DNA from: Pseudomonas cedrina subsp. cedrina
GTDB lineage: Bacteria; Pseudomonadota; Gammaproteobacteria; Pseudomonadales; Pseudomonadaceae
Direction: 5' to 3'
DNA length: 64,000 nt
Assembly (NCBI RefSeq): GCF_001983175.1
Contig: NZ_MNPW01000005.1
Coordinates: 248,001 to 312,000 of the forward strand
In this document: positions 1 through 9,924 of the stretch, piece after piece
How positions within the stretch are numbered: position 1 is the stretch's first letter
How the letters are laid out: every line of letters starts with the position of its first letter
Translations under genes and position numbers: made by a program
Notes under the pieces: generated by a model
What the model saw: only the letters and a program-made list of their open reading frames with translations
Database searches by the model: none
What the model was told of the DNA's origin: nothing

Positions 1-978
1 CGGTTGTTTGTGATCCACAGCCAGCACAACAGCATCGGCGGCTACCCGCTGGGCGCCCTGGAACAGACCCTGGTCTTGATGTCCGGCGGTTTCGATTCCA
101 CGGTCGCGGCCTACCAGATCATGCGGCGTGGCCTGATGAGCCACTTCTGCTTCTTCAACCTGGGCGGGCGTGCACACGAATTGGGCGTGATGGAAGTGGC
201 GCACTTTATCTGGAAGAAGTACGGCAGCTCCCAACGCGTGTTATTTGTAAGCGTACCGTTCGAAGAAGTGCTGGGCGAAATTCTCGGCAAAGTCGATAAC
301 AGTCATATGGGCGTGGTATTGAAGCGTATGATGTTGCGCGCCGCGTCCCGGATCGCCGACCAACTGCAGATCGATGCGCTGGTGACCGGTGAAGCGATCT
401 CCCAGGTGTCCAGCCAGACGCTGCCGAACCTGTCGCTGATCGACTGCGTGACCGAAAAACTGGTGCTGCGCCCACTGATCGCCAGCCATAAACAGGACAT
501 CATCGACCTGGCAGAAGAAATCGGCACCGCCGACTTTGCCAAGCACATGCCTGAATATTGCGGGGTCATTTCGGTGAACCCCAAGACCCACGCCAAGCGC
601 AACCGCGTGGAGTACGAAGAACAACAGTTCGACATGGCGATTCTGGAGCGTGCGCTCGAGAACGCCAAACTGGTCCCGATCGATCGTGTCATCGACGAGC
701 TGGGCCAGGATGTGCAGATCGAAGAAGTCAGCGAAGCCCTGGCCGGCCAGATCATCATCGACATCCGTCACCCGGATGCCGCTGAAGACGAGCCGCTGGA
801 AATTCCTGGCATCGACGTACAAACGCTGCCGTTCTATGCATTGAACGCGCGTTTCAAGGAACTGGATGACAGCCGTCAGTACCTGCTGTATTGCGACAAA
901 GGCGTGATGAGTCGCCTGCATGCCCACCATTTGCTCAGTGAGGGGCATGCCAATGTGCGCGTTTATCGACCGAGCTAA
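1..978 (+). CDS. thiI: tRNA 4-thiouridine synthase ThiI (5' end cut by window)
   Basis: ThiI transfers sulfur to U8 of tRNA and also serves thiamine thiazole synthesis in many bacteria. The visible part opens in frame at base 1 and lacks the N-terminal ferredoxin-like and THUMP domains, so the true start lies upstream. The PP-loop ATP site SGGFDST is near visible residue 28. The motif PEYC (Cys about 187) matches the cysteine that pairs with the catalytic one in the enterobacterial enzyme. A C-terminal rhodanese domain carries YCDKGVMS with the persulfide cysteine at about 298. The full protein is normally about 480 residues, so roughly one third is missing. The gene ends in TAA 139 bases before typA. 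Confidence 0.95.
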   Translation, partial: RLFVIHSQHNSIGGYPLGALEQTLVLMSGGFDSTVAAYQIMRRGLMSHFCFFNLGGRAHELGVMEVAHFIWKKYGSSQRVLFVSVPFEEVLGEILGKVDNSHMGVVLKRMMLRAASRIADQLQIDALVTGEAISQVSSQTLPNLSLIDCVTEKLVLRPLIASHKQDIIDLAEEIGTADFAKHMPEYCGVISVNPKTHAKRNRVEYEEQQFDMAILERALENAKLVPIDRVIDELGQDVQIEEVSEALAGQIIIDIRHPDAAEDEPLEIPGIDVQTLPFYALNARFKELDDSRQYLLYCDKGVMSRLHAHHLLSEGHANVRVYRPS

Positions 979-1117
979 GAGCCCGGGGCTGTTTGCCTGT
1001 GGCCTGCGTCACCGGCCCCCCGACTCTGCCGTAAAGCTGTAACGGCAAGGCCTGACTCTACTGTAAATCGCTGCCACGACCTGTCAGCACACCGAATCCT
1101 CTGATCGAGATACACAA

Positions 1118-2938
1118 GTGATCGAAAATCTACGTAACATCGCCATCATTGCTCACGTTGACCATGGTAAAACCACCCTGGTAGACAAACTCCTGCGTCA
1201 ATCCGGCACCCTGGAGCGCAACGAGCTCAACGACGAGCGCGTGATGGACTCCAACGACCAGGAAAAAGAGCGCGGCATTACCATCCTGGCCAAGAACACC
1301 GCTATCAACTGGAACGGCTACCACATCAACATCGTGGACACCCCGGGCCACGCCGACTTCGGCGGCGAAGTAGAGCGCGTAATGTCGATGGTTGACTCCG
1401 TTCTGCTGCTGGTTGACGCTCAAGACGGCCCTATGCCGCAAACCCGTTTCGTGACCAAGAAGGCTTTCGAAGCCGGCCTGCGTCCGATCGTGTGCATCAA
1501 CAAGGTTGACCGTCCAGGCGCGCGTCCGGACTGGGTTCTGGACCAGATCTTCGACCTGTTCGACAACCTCGGCGCCACTGAAGAGCAACTTGATTTCCAG
1601 GTGATCTACGCCTCGGCCCTGAACGGCATTGCCGGTCTGGAACACACCGCCATGGCGGAAGACATGACCCCGCTGTACCAGGCGATCGTTGACCACGTTC
1701 CACCACCGAAGGTTGACCGTGAAGGCCCGTTCCAGATGCAAATCTCGGCACTGGACTACAACAGCTTCCTGGGTGTTATCGGCGTTGGCCGTATTGCCCG
1801 TGGCAGCGTCAAGCCGAACACCCCGGTTGTCGCCATTGGCGCCGACGGCAAGAAGCGCAACGGTCGTATCCTGAAGCTGATGGGTCACCACGGTCTGCAC
1901 CGCATCGACGTTGAAGAAGCTTTCGCCGGCGACATCGTGTGCGTGAGCGGTATGGACTCGCTGTTCATCTCCGACACCCTGTGCCAGCCGGACACCGTCG
2001 AGGCGATGAAGCCTCTGACCGTCGACGAGCCGACCGTTTCCATGACCTTCCAGGTAAACGACTCGCCATTCTGCGGTAAAGAAGGCAAGTTCGTGACTTC
2101 CCGTAACATCAAGGAACGTCTGGACAAAGAGCTGCTGTACAACGTTGCCCTGCGCGTTGAAGAAGGCGATACCGCCGACAAGTTCAAGGTCTCCGGCCGT
2201 GGTGAGCTGCACCTCTCGGTACTGATCGAAACCATGCGTCGCGAAGGCTTCGAAATGGGCGTTGGTCGTCCGGAAGTGATCATCCGTCAGGTTGACGGCG
2301 TGAAGCAGGAACCGTTTGAAGACGTGACCATCGACACCCCGGAAGAATCCCAGGGCAAGGTCATGGAAGAAATGGGCCTGCGTCGCGGCGACCTGACCAA
2401 CATGGTGCCGGATGGCAAAGGCCGTGTACGTCTGGAATACAACATCCCTGCTCGCGGTCTGATCGGTTTCCGTAACCAGTTCCTGACCCTGACCAACGGT
2501 GCTGGCATCCTGACCTCGATCTTCGATCGCTACGACACCATGAAGTCCGGCGACATGTCCGGCCGTCAGAACGGTGTTCTGGTCTCGGTAGAAACCGGCA
2601 AGGCGCTGACCTACTCCCTGGAAACCCTCCAGGCGCGTGGCAAGCTGTTCGTTGAGCACGGTCAAGAGATCTACAACGGTCAGATCGTTGGCTTGAACAG
2701 CCGTGACAACGACATGGGTGTGAACCCAACCAAAGGCAAGAAGCTCGACAACATGCGTGCTTCGGGCAAAGACGAAACCATCGCTCTGGTTCCACCGGTG
2801 AAGTTCACCCTGGAACAAGCCCTGGAATTCATCCAGGACGACGAGCTGTGCGAAGTTACGCCTAAGTCGATCCGCCTGCGTAAGAAGATCCTGGACGAAG
2901 GCGAGCGTACCCGCGCTGCCAAGAAAGCCAAGAACTGA
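1118..2938 (+). CDS. typA: Translational GTPase TypA/BipA
   Basis: This is a ribosome-binding GTPase of the EF-G family that affects stress responses and 50S assembly. The 606-residue protein has the usual family length. It begins at GTG and runs straight into the G domain: [10 protein letters not shown] (P-loop, about 11-20), RGITI (switch I), [15 protein letters not shown] (G3) and NKVD (G4). Domains II, III and V and the lysine-rich C-terminus (ending AAKKAKN) follow. It is followed directly by a strong terminator and appears to be monocistronic. The thiI-typA order is common in Pseudomonas. Confidence 0.97.
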   Translation: MIENLRNIAIIAHVDHGKTTLVDKLLRQSGTLERNELNDERVMDSNDQEKERGITILAKNTAINWNGYHINIVDTPGHADFGGEVERVMSMVDSVLLLVDAQDGPMPQTRFVTKKAFEAGLRPIVCINKVDRPGARPDWVLDQIFDLFDNLGATEEQLDFQVIYASALNGIAGLEHTAMAEDMTPLYQAIVDHVPPPKVDREGPFQMQISALDYNSFLGVIGVGRIARGSVKPNTPVVAIGADGKKRNGRILKLMGHHGLHRIDVEEAFAGDIVCVSGMDSLFISDTLCQPDTVEAMKPLTVDEPTVSMTFQVNDSPFCGKEGKFVTSRNIKERLDKELLYNVALRVEEGDTADKFKVSGRGELHLSVLIETMRREGFEMGVGRPEVIIRQVDGVKQEPFEDVTIDTPEESQGKVMEEMGLRRGDLTNMVPDGKGRVRLEYNIPARGLIGFRNQFLTLTNGAGILTSIFDRYDTMKSGDMSGRQNGVLVSVETGKALTYSLETLQARGKLFVEHGQEIYNGQIVGLNSRDNDMGVNPTKGKKLDNMRASGKDETIALVPPVKFTLEQALEFIQDDELCEVTPKSIRLRKKILDEGERTRAAKKAKN

Positions 2939-2961
2939 GTTAACTCAGGCTGAATGAAAAA

Positions 2962-2994
2962 CGCCCCCGGTCGAAAGGCCGGGGGCGTTTTTTT
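2962..2994 (+). terminator. Rho-independent terminator after typA
   Basis: A nine-base GC-rich stem (2962-2970 pairing with 2979-2987) has an eight-base loop and is followed by a run of seven T. It lies 23 bases after the typA stop. Confidence 0.9.
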
Positions 2995-3027
2995 ATGCCT
3001 GCAGGATTTGTAGTGACTGTGCTGGCT

Positions 3028-3097
3028 CCATCGCGGGCAAGCCCGGCTCCCACAGGGGAATGCATTCCAACTGTGGGAGCTGGCTTGCCTGCGATAG
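3028..3097. repeat. REP doublet (GTGGGAGC family)
   Basis: Two inverted copies of the Pseudomonas REP core face each other: CGCGGGCAAGCCCGGCTCCC on the left and GGGAGCTGGCTTGCCTGCGA on the right. About 16 bases separate them. The doublet sits between typA and the convergent ykgJ-like gene. Confidence 0.85.
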
Positions 3098-3126
3098 GGC
3101 CCTCAAGAACCCTGCAAAAATCTGGA

Positions 3127-3561
3127 TCAGAACTTATCGAGCGTCTTGAACTTGGTCTCGCGCACCACTTCCTTGGGCTTATACGCGCAATACCCCGGCC
3201 GCGGCCCGATCTTCGGGTGATTGCGGCAAGTATCCGGGCGCTTGTCGTAAATGGTGCAGAAGCGCGTCTTGCGATCCAGGTACAAGCAGTCGTTGTTGCT
3301 CATGCGCTGCAGAGTAAAAATCTCGGACTTGGAATTGTAGCGCTCGACGATGCCTTCCTTCTGCAAGCGCTTGGCGATGTTCTTCGGCGGGTCGCCGCGC
3401 TCGAACTCATCAACGATGCCAATGCGGATCAGGTCCTTGATCTTCACTTCGACCGGCAGCGTGCAGCAGCTGGACACGCAGCCGCCGCACATGTGGGCGG
3501 AATATTTCTGCCAGGTCTCGAGACGGTCGAGTTCCGCGGCGGCGATCAATTGAGGCTTCAT
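3127..3561 (-). CDS. YkgJ family cysteine-cluster protein
   Basis: This 144-residue protein belongs to the UPF0153/YkgJ family, proposed to bind zinc or iron through clustered cysteines. Visible cysteines are CGGCVSSCC (25-33), then NDCLYLDRKTRFC, a later C in PDTCRNHP and a C in PGYCAY, which is the usual family spacing. No signal peptide or membrane segment is seen, so it should be cytoplasmic. It is transcribed away from glgP, and no operon partner is visible. Its biochemical role is not established. Confidence 0.85.
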   Translation of the reverse strand: MKPQLIAAAELDRLETWQKYSAHMCGGCVSSCCTLPVEVKIKDLIRIGIVDEFERGDPPKNIAKRLQKEGIVERYNSKSEIFTLQRMSNNDCLYLDRKTRFCTIYDKRPDTCRNHPKIGPRPGYCAYKPKEVVRETKFKTLDKF

Positions 3562-3787
3562 CAGGGTTCCAGGGTGGGGCGGTGTCCGGGCGCGCGATCA
3601 TACCGGGATTGATGATTTTTTGAACAATATTTTCAAGATTTCATCTTTGCCGGAGATCGGGCACGACCCCTGCATCTAATCCTTTCAACAGTGAATGAGT
3701 TAAAAAACTGACGAACCAGCGCCTACGCCGTGTGTCAGAGCGTCTAGGCTCTAGCAACTCCTTCTATCTCGCCCGAGGTCGCATTTG

Positions 3788-6238
3788 ATGTCTCAGGAAC
3801 CACTTGCACGAGAAGCAGAGGTAGCCGCGTTCCGCGATGCCGTCTTGACCAAGCTCACCTATGCGGTGGGCAAGGACCCGGATCACGCCTTCGACCATGA
3901 CTGGTTCGAAGCCATTGCCTTGGCCGCCCGCGACCAGATGGTCGACCACTGGATGGACCATACGCGGCGTATTTACCGCAAAGGCCAGAAACGGGTCTAT
4001 TACCTTTCCCTGGAATTCCTCATCGGCCGCCTGCTCTATGACAGCCTGAGCAATCTCGGCGTGCTCGAGATCGCACGCGACGCGCTGTCCGAGTTGGGCG
4101 TGGACCTTGAGCGCATCCGCCTGCTGGAGCCCGATGCGGCGCTTGGCAACGGTGGCCTGGGGCGCTTGGCTGCCTGCTTTATGGAAAGCATGTCGACACT
4201 GGGCATTGCCGGTCACGGCTACGGCATTCGGTATGAGCACGGCTTGTTCCGCCAGGCGATTGTCGATGGCTGGCAACAGGAGCAGACCGAACGCTGGCTG
4301 GATTTCGGCAACCCGTGGGAGTTCGAGCGGGCCGAAGTGATTTACCCGATCGGTTTTGGCGGCAGCGTCGAAACCCTGCCGGACGCTTCCGGCAAGCTGA
4401 TCCAGGTGTGGACGCCCAGCGAAACGGTACGTGCCGTTGCCTACGACACCCCGGTGGTCGGCTGGCGCGGCGCCAGCGTCAATACCTTGCGCCTGTGGCG
4501 CGCACGGGCGGTCGAAGACCTGCACCTGGAACGCTTCAACGCCGGTGACCACCTGGGCGCCGTCGCCGAAGTGGCGCGCGCCGAGAGCATCTCGCGCGTG
4601 CTGTACCCGGCTGACAGCACGGAAGCGGGGCAGGAACTGCGCCTGCGCCAGGAATACTTCTTCGTCGCGGCCTCCCTGCAAGATCTGCTGCGTCGCCACA
4701 AGAACATGCACGGCTCGGTGCTGAGCCTGGGCGAACACGCGGCGATCCAGCTCAACGACACCCACCCGTCCATCGCGGTGGCCGAGCTGATGCGTCAATT
4801 GGTTGACCTGCACGACATCCCGTGGGAAGCCGCATGGGACGTCACCGTCGAAACGCTTTCCTACACCAACCACACCCTGTTGCCCGAAGCCCTGGAAACC
4901 TGGCCGGTCGGGCTGATGGAGCGCATGTTGCCGCGGCACATGCAGATCATCTACCTGATCAACGCCCAGCACATCGACTCGCTGCGCGCCAAGGGTGTGC
5001 ACGATTTCGACGTACTGCGCGCGGTATCGCTGATCGAAGAAGACAACGGCCGTCGCGTGCGTATGGGCAACCTGGCGTTCCTCGGTTCCCACAGCGTCAA
5101 CGGCGTGTCCGGTCTGCACACCCAGCTGATGCGCAGCACGGTGTTCTCCGAATTGCACAAGCTGTACCCGGAGCGCATCAACAACAAAACCAACGGCATC
5201 ACCTTCCGTCGCTGGTTGTACCAGGCCAACCCCAAGCTCACCTCGATGCTGGTGGAGGCATTGGGCCCGGACATCCTCGACACCATGGAAACCCGCCTGA
5301 GCGAGCTGGAAACCTTTGCCGAGAAGCAAACGTTCCGCAAAGCCTTCGCCGATCAGCGCCTGCACAGCAAACGCGCGCTGGCCGAGATCATCCACGAGCG
5401 CCTGGGCATTTCGGTGAACCCGGCGGCGATGTTCGACGTGCAGGTCAAGCGGATCCACGAATACAAGCGCCAGTTGCTCAACTTGCTGCACACCGTGGCG
5501 CTGTACCAGGCGATCCGTGCCGAGCCTGAGGTCGACTGGGTGCCGCGCGTGAAGATCTTCGCCGGCAAGGCGGCGGCGAGTTATCACCAGGCCAAGCTGA
5601 TCATCAAGCTGACCAACGATATCGCGCGCACCGTCAACAACGACCCGACCGTGCGTGGTTTGCTCAAGGTGGTGTTCCTGCCCAACTACAACGTCAGCCT
5701 GGCGGAAAGCATCATTCCGGCGGCGGACTTGTCGGAGCAGATCTCCACCGCCGGCTTTGAAGCGTCGGGCACCAGCAACATGAAGTTCGGCCTCAACGGC
5801 GCGCTGACCATCGGCACCATGGACGGCGCCAACGTGGAAATGCACGAGCGTGTCGGCGCCGAGCACATGTTTATCTTCGGCCTGAGCGCGCAGCAGGTGG
5901 AAGCCCGCAAACAGGCCGGTGAGTTCAGTGCCGGGCCGGATATCGCGGCGTCGCATCGCCTCAACGATGTGCTGCAAGCGATCCGTGGCGGGGTGTTCTC
6001 GCCGGATGATCCGGGTCGCTACGTGGGGTTGATCGACGGGCTGATCGACTACGACCGGTTCCTGGTGTGTGCCGACTTCGATTCGTACTGGGACGCCCAG
6101 GCCAAGGTCGAAGCGCATTGGCATGACTCCAAGGCCTGGTGGCGCTCGGCGGTGCTGAATACGGCGCGGATGGGCTGGTTCAGCTCGGACCGGACAATCC
6201 GCGAATACGCCACCGAGATCTGGAAAGCTCTCGACTAA
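3788..6238 (+). CDS. glgP: Glycogen/alpha-glucan phosphorylase
   Basis: A PLP enzyme (GT35) that releases glucose-1-phosphate from glycogen or maltodextrin. The ATG at 3788 is chosen over the in-frame TTG just before it. The protein is 816 residues, the family norm. Diagnostic stretches are YYLSLEFLIGR (about 79-89), GNGGLGRLAACF (about 120-131), QLNDTHPS and, near residue 660, EASGTSNMKF followed by NGALTIGTMDGANVE, which holds the PLP lysine region. It stands alone between REP elements. fbp further downstream is another sugar-phosphate enzyme, but the two are not in one operon. Confidence 0.97.
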   Translation: MSQEPLAREAEVAAFRDAVLTKLTYAVGKDPDHAFDHDWFEAIALAARDQMVDHWMDHTRRIYRKGQKRVYYLSLEFLIGRLLYDSLSNLGVLEIARDALSELGVDLERIRLLEPDAALGNGGLGRLAACFMESMSTLGIAGHGYGIRYEHGLFRQAIVDGWQQEQTERWLDFGNPWEFERAEVIYPIGFGGSVETLPDASGKLIQVWTPSETVRAVAYDTPVVGWRGASVNTLRLWRARAVEDLHLERFNAGDHLGAVAEVARAESISRVLYPADSTEAGQELRLRQEYFFVAASLQDLLRRHKNMHGSVLSLGEHAAIQLNDTHPSIAVAELMRQLVDLHDIPWEAAWDVTVETLSYTNHTLLPEALETWPVGLMERMLPRHMQIIYLINAQHIDSLRAKGVHDFDVLRAVSLIEEDNGRRVRMGNLAFLGSHSVNGVSGLHTQLMRSTVFSELHKLYPERINNKTNGITFRRWLYQANPKLTSMLVEALGPDILDTMETRLSELETFAEKQTFRKAFADQRLHSKRALAEIIHERLGISVNPAAMFDVQVKRIHEYKRQLLNLLHTVALYQAIRAEPEVDWVPRVKIFAGKAAASYHQAKLIIKLTNDIARTVNNDPTVRGLLKVVFLPNYNVSLAESIIPAADLSEQISTAGFEASGTSNMKFGLNGALTIGTMDGANVEMHERVGAEHMFIFGLSAQQVEARKQAGEFSAGPDIAASHRLNDVLQAIRGGVFSPDDPGRYVGLIDGLIDYDRFLVCADFDSYWDAQAKVEAHWHDSKAWWRSAVLNTARMGWFSSDRTIREYATEIWKALD

Positions 6239-6255
6239 ACACTGCAATACCCCTC

Positions 6256-6346
6256 TGTGGGAGCGGGCTTGCCCGCGATGGCGGCGTGTCAGTTTGCAAA
6301 TATGTCGACTGATACACTGCAATCGCGGGCAAGCCCGCTCCCACAT
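6256..6346. repeat. REP doublet
   Basis: The inverted pair TGTGGGAGCGGGCTTGCCCG / CGGGCAAGCCCGCTCCCACA is separated by a roughly 40-base spacer with further pairing. It lies between glgP and the DUF2339 gene. Confidence 0.88.
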
Positions 6347-6396
6347 TGGTTTCGCGTCGATATACTGAGCGCCGGTTTGCTCAGGGAATATCGACC

Positions 6397-9300
6397 ATGC
6401 AATGGATTTTCATGCTGCTGGGCCTGGTGCTCGGTTGGACGCTCGATGAGTCGTTCAGCGATGCGGGTATCGGTGCGCTGTTGGGGCTCGGCATCGGCCA
6501 GGCAATCCGCCTGGCCAAGCTGTCGGCCCAGGCGGATCAGCAAGCGCTTGCGTTGGAAACCACCCAGAAGGCCCTGATCGCGCTGGGCGAGCGTCTGCGA
6601 CAACTGGAAGTGCCTGCGCCGTCGAGCAACTTCGTTGTCGAAGCATCCACCCCTGAACTTACCCCTGAACCCGTACCTGTCGCTGAGGCGCCCGACCTTG
6701 TCTGGGAGCTGCCTGCCGCATTGGCGCCCGTCGCGATGGTCGCCGAACCGAGCCAGCCGTTACCGGACGACGTCTGGACACCTGCTCCAACCCCCCGCCC
6801 ACCGCAAGAACCAGCCATCCCGCGCGGCCCCAACCTGATCGAACGTGCCATCAGCGGCGCGCGCAATTGGCTGTTCGGCGGCAACACGGTGCTGCGCGTC
6901 GGTGTGGTGCTGTTGTTCCTCGGCCTGGCCTTCCTGCTGCGCTACGCCACCGAAGGCATGGTGGTGCCGATCGAGGTGCGTTACGCAGGCGTAGCCGCAG
7001 CCGCCCTCGGCCTGCTGGGCCTGGGCTGGTGGCTGCGGCTGCGCAACAGCAACTACGGTTTGATGCTGCAAGGCACCGGCATTGCGGTGTTATACCTGAC
7101 GGTATTCGCCGCGATGCGCCTGCATCCGCTGATCGACCCGAGTGCGGCCCTGGGCCTGCTGGTGGCGGTCACGGTGTTTTCGGCGATCCTGGCGATTACC
7201 CAGGACGCGCTGGGGTTGGCTTGCGCGGCGGCATTGGGCGGTTTTGCCGCGCCGATACTTACGTCCACCGGCGCCGGCAACCATGTGGCGCTGTTCAGTT
7301 ATTTCGCCTTGCTCAATACCGGCATCCTCGCCATCGCCTGGTTCAAGGCCTGGCGCTTGCTCAACCTGATCGGTTTTGTCGGCACGTTCGGCATCGGCTT
7401 CGCGTGGGGCATGCGTTCCTACACGCCGGAACTGCTGTGGAGCACCGAGCCGTTCCTGATCCTGTTCTTCCTGATGTACCTGGCGATCGGCCTGCTGTTC
7501 GCCCGGCGCAAGCTGGTGGAAATGGGTGATGCCCCCGAAGGGCGTGATGCGTTGCTGCGTTGGTCGGCGGCCAAAGGTGATTACGTCGACGGCAGTATGC
7601 TGTTCGGCCCGCCGCTGGTGGGCTTTGGTTTGCAGTTCGCACTGGTGCAACACTTGGAGTTCGCCGCAGCGTTCAGTGCACTGGGCCTGGGCATTATCTA
7701 CATGGGCCTGGCGCGGTTGCTGAGCGGCGGTCGTGCCTTGCTGCTGGCGGAAACCTGCCTGGCCCTGGGCGTGATCTTTGCCAGCCTGGCGATTCCATTG
7801 GGCCTCGATGCGCGCTGGACCGCTGCGGCGTGGGCGGTGGAAGGCGCCGGGATCTTCTGGCTGGGCCTGCGTCAACAGCGGCCACTGGCGCGGGCCTTCG
7901 GCTTGCTGCTGCAAGTGGGCTCGGCGCTGGCGTTCCTCAGCGAGCTGCGCCTTGGCGAGCACACCTTGCTCGATGGCGCCCCATTGGGTGCGCTGATGCT
8001 GGGCGCGGCGTTGCTGTTCAGCTTTGATCAGTTGCGCAAAGCGTCCCCTGAACAGGCGACGGCGTCGGAGCGCAAAGGCCTGCCGATATTGGCGAGCCTT
8101 GGCTTGAGCTTTTTGTACCTGCTTGCCCCCATGCTGCTCGATACCCAGGGCACGGCGGTCAGTTGGGCGCTCGCGGGCCTGGCGACGCTGTTCGTCGGCC
8201 TGCGCATCGGTTCGCGTACGTTCCTGTTCACGGCGTTTGGCGTGCAGTTGCTCGGCGGTGCGTTGTTCCTGCTGCGCCTGCAAGGTGGCGACGGGACGGC
8301 CGTGTTCAATGCCGGTTGGAGTGGCTTGCTCACGGCCTCGCTGATCGGCCTGGCCTTGATCGGCGGCATGCTGATGGCGGCGCGCGATGACCAGGTGCGC
8401 GGCGATGTGCGCCTGTTGCGCGGCTTGTCGGTGGTGCTGCTTGCGGGCCTCGTCCTGATCAATCTCGCCGTGCTGTTCGTGCTGCCTTGGCAAAGCGCCA
8501 GCGGTGTGTGGGCGGCCAGCGGTTTGTTGATCATCTGGCTGAGCCTGTACCTGCAGCAGCGCGTCAGCTTTGTGTTCGGCTTGCTGCTGCAACTGATTGG
8601 CGGCGGCTCATTCCTGCTGTCGGTACCGGAGCTGCTTGGGCCGTTGACCGGTGAAGGATTACGCCCGTTGGCCCACAGTGGTTTCTGGACACCGATGGTG
8701 CTGGGCCTGGCCGCATTGGTCGGTGCCTGGCGCCTGCAGCGTGAACCTCATGCGCCCGTGTTTGCCGTGCTGAAGCTGCAACGCTTGTCCGACCTGCTGC
8801 TGGTGTGGGGGGCGGCGTGGTGGACGATGGCGCTGGCCGGCGAAGTGCTGCAGTTTGTTCCCGGTGAACTGCGCGGTGCTTTCCTGCTCGGCATCGCGGC
8901 CGCCAGCGTGGCGATCTGGACGCTGTTGGCGGCACGCCTGCGTTGGGCGTCGCTGGGCATGCTTTGCACCATGCTGATGCCGGCGGCGGGCTTGGTGCTG
9001 CTGGTCTCGGCGCACACCTATTACCACCCGGCGGCGCAGTACGGCTGGCTGGCGTGGCCGGCCGTGTTCCTGGTGCATTTCGTCTCCCTGCGGCGCTTGG
9101 CAACGGTGGTGGCGAGCAGGGCGCTGGGCATCGCCCATGTGCTGGGCTGCTGGATGTTGATCGGCCTGCTGGCGCTGGAATTGCGCTATGGCCTGCTGCG
9201 TTTCTCGGCCGAATACAACGCCTGGCGCTGGTTGGGCTGGGCAATTCTGCCAAGTCTCTACCTGGTACTGGCCGCCGCGCCGCGCAACTGGCCGTGGCCG

Positions 9301-9924
9301 GTGTCGGCCTATCCGCGCGAGTATCGAGTGGTCGCGGCACTGCCATTGGCCGTGCTGATGCTCGGTTGGTTCTGGCTGGCGAACAGCTTCAGCGACGGCA
9401 CGGCCGACCCGTTGCCCTATGTGCCGTTGCTAAACCCGCTGGACCTGGGCCTGTTGTTCGCGTTGCTGGGGGTGTACGTGTGGTCGCGCAGCGTGGCGCC
9501 GCAACGCGGGCCACGGGCCGAGTTGCTCGCCCAGGGCGTGGCGGGGCTTTCACTGTTCGCGTTCTTCACCGCACTGGTGATGCGCACCGCGCACCATTGG
9601 GGCGGGGTGCCGTTTGCGCTGGACGCCTTGCTCGAATCGATGCTGGTGCAAGCCGGCCTGTCGATCATATGGACCTTGATCGCCCTGGGCCTGATGATCG
9701 GCGGCCACCTGCGCCATCGTCGCGAGGTGTGGTTGATCGGCGCGGCGCTGATTGCGGTGGTGGTGGCCAAGTTGTTCTTTGTCGAACTGAGCAATCGTGG
9801 CGGCCTGGCGCGGATCGTGTCGTTTATTGGCGTCGGCGGCTTGTTGCTGGTGGTGGGCTATTTTGCGCCGCTGCCGCCCAAGCGTGCCGAACCTGTGCTG
9901 GAAACTGAAGGAGCAGCCTCTTGA
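6397..9924 (+). CDS. DUF2339 family large polytopic membrane protein
   Basis: This protein of about 1175 residues starts at ATG 6397, after CAGGGA. An in-frame TTG 51 bases upstream overlaps the REP and was rejected. Residues 1-30 form one membrane segment (MQWIFMLLGLVLGW). A helical then proline-rich linker of about 120 residues follows. The rest is an almost unbroken series of more than 25 predicted membrane helices. The family is widespread in proteobacteria and has no proven function. It overlaps the next gene by four bases, so the two are probably translationally coupled. It could be a transporter or an envelope-glycan protein, but nothing in the sequence decides this. Confidence 0.8.
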   Translation: MQWIFMLLGLVLGWTLDESFSDAGIGALLGLGIGQAIRLAKLSAQADQQALALETTQKALIALGERLRQLEVPAPSSNFVVEASTPELTPEPVPVAEAPDLVWELPAALAPVAMVAEPSQPLPDDVWTPAPTPRPPQEPAIPRGPNLIERAISGARNWLFGGNTVLRVGVVLLFLGLAFLLRYATEGMVVPIEVRYAGVAAAALGLLGLGWWLRLRNSNYGLMLQGTGIAVLYLTVFAAMRLHPLIDPSAALGLLVAVTVFSAILAITQDALGLACAAALGGFAAPILTSTGAGNHVALFSYFALLNTGILAIAWFKAWRLLNLIGFVGTFGIGFAWGMRSYTPELLWSTEPFLILFFLMYLAIGLLFARRKLVEMGDAPEGRDALLRWSAAKGDYVDGSMLFGPPLVGFGLQFALVQHLEFAAAFSALGLGIIYMGLARLLSGGRALLLAETCLALGVIFASLAIPLGLDARWTAAAWAVEGAGIFWLGLRQQRPLARAFGLLLQVGSALAFLSELRLGEHTLLDGAPLGALMLGAALLFSFDQLRKASPEQATASERKGLPILASLGLSFLYLLAPMLLDTQGTAVSWALAGLATLFVGLRIGSRTFLFTAFGVQLLGGALFLLRLQGGDGTAVFNAGWSGLLTASLIGLALIGGMLMAARDDQVRGDVRLLRGLSVVLLAGLVLINLAVLFVLPWQSASGVWAASGLLIIWLSLYLQQRVSFVFGLLLQLIGGGSFLLSVPELLGPLTGEGLRPLAHSGFWTPMVLGLAALVGAWRLQREPHAPVFAVLKLQRLSDLLLVWGAAWWTMALAGEVLQFVPGELRGAFLLGIAAASVAIWTLLAARLRWASLGMLCTMLMPAAGLVLLVSAHTYYHPAAQYGWLAWPAVFLVHFVSLRRLATVVASRALGIAHVLGCWMLIGLLALELRYGLLRFSAEYNAWRWLGWAILPSLYLVLAAAPRNWPWPVSAYPREYRVVAALPLAVLMLGWFWLANSFSDGTADPLPYVPLLNPLDLGLLFALLGVYVWSRSVAPQRGPRAELLAQGVAGLSLFAFFTALVMRTAHHWGGVPFALDALLESMLVQAGLSIIWTLIALGLMIGGHLRHRREVWLIGAALIAVVVAKLFFVELSNRGGLARIVSFIGVGGLLLVVGYFAPLPPKRAEPVLETEGAAS

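Noticed and set aside
978..995. Hairpin AGCCCGGGGCT after thiI as a terminator
   Set aside because: The stem is only about four base pairs with no real T-run, so it is too weak to call.
1130..2818. 562-codon minus-strand frame over typA
   Set aside because: It lies wholly antisense to a conserved GTPase and has no ribosome site or domain.
3764..6346. 860-codon open frame on the minus strand across glgP
   Set aside because: It is the exact antisense of a clear phosphorylase gene. Its composition is the R/H/A/V-rich shadow typical of high-GC DNA, and it has no recognisable domain.
6346..6396. Upstream TTG start for the DUF2339 protein
   Set aside because: It would begin at the edge of the REP and add a charged leader before the first membrane helix. 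The ATG at 6397 has a ribosome site.
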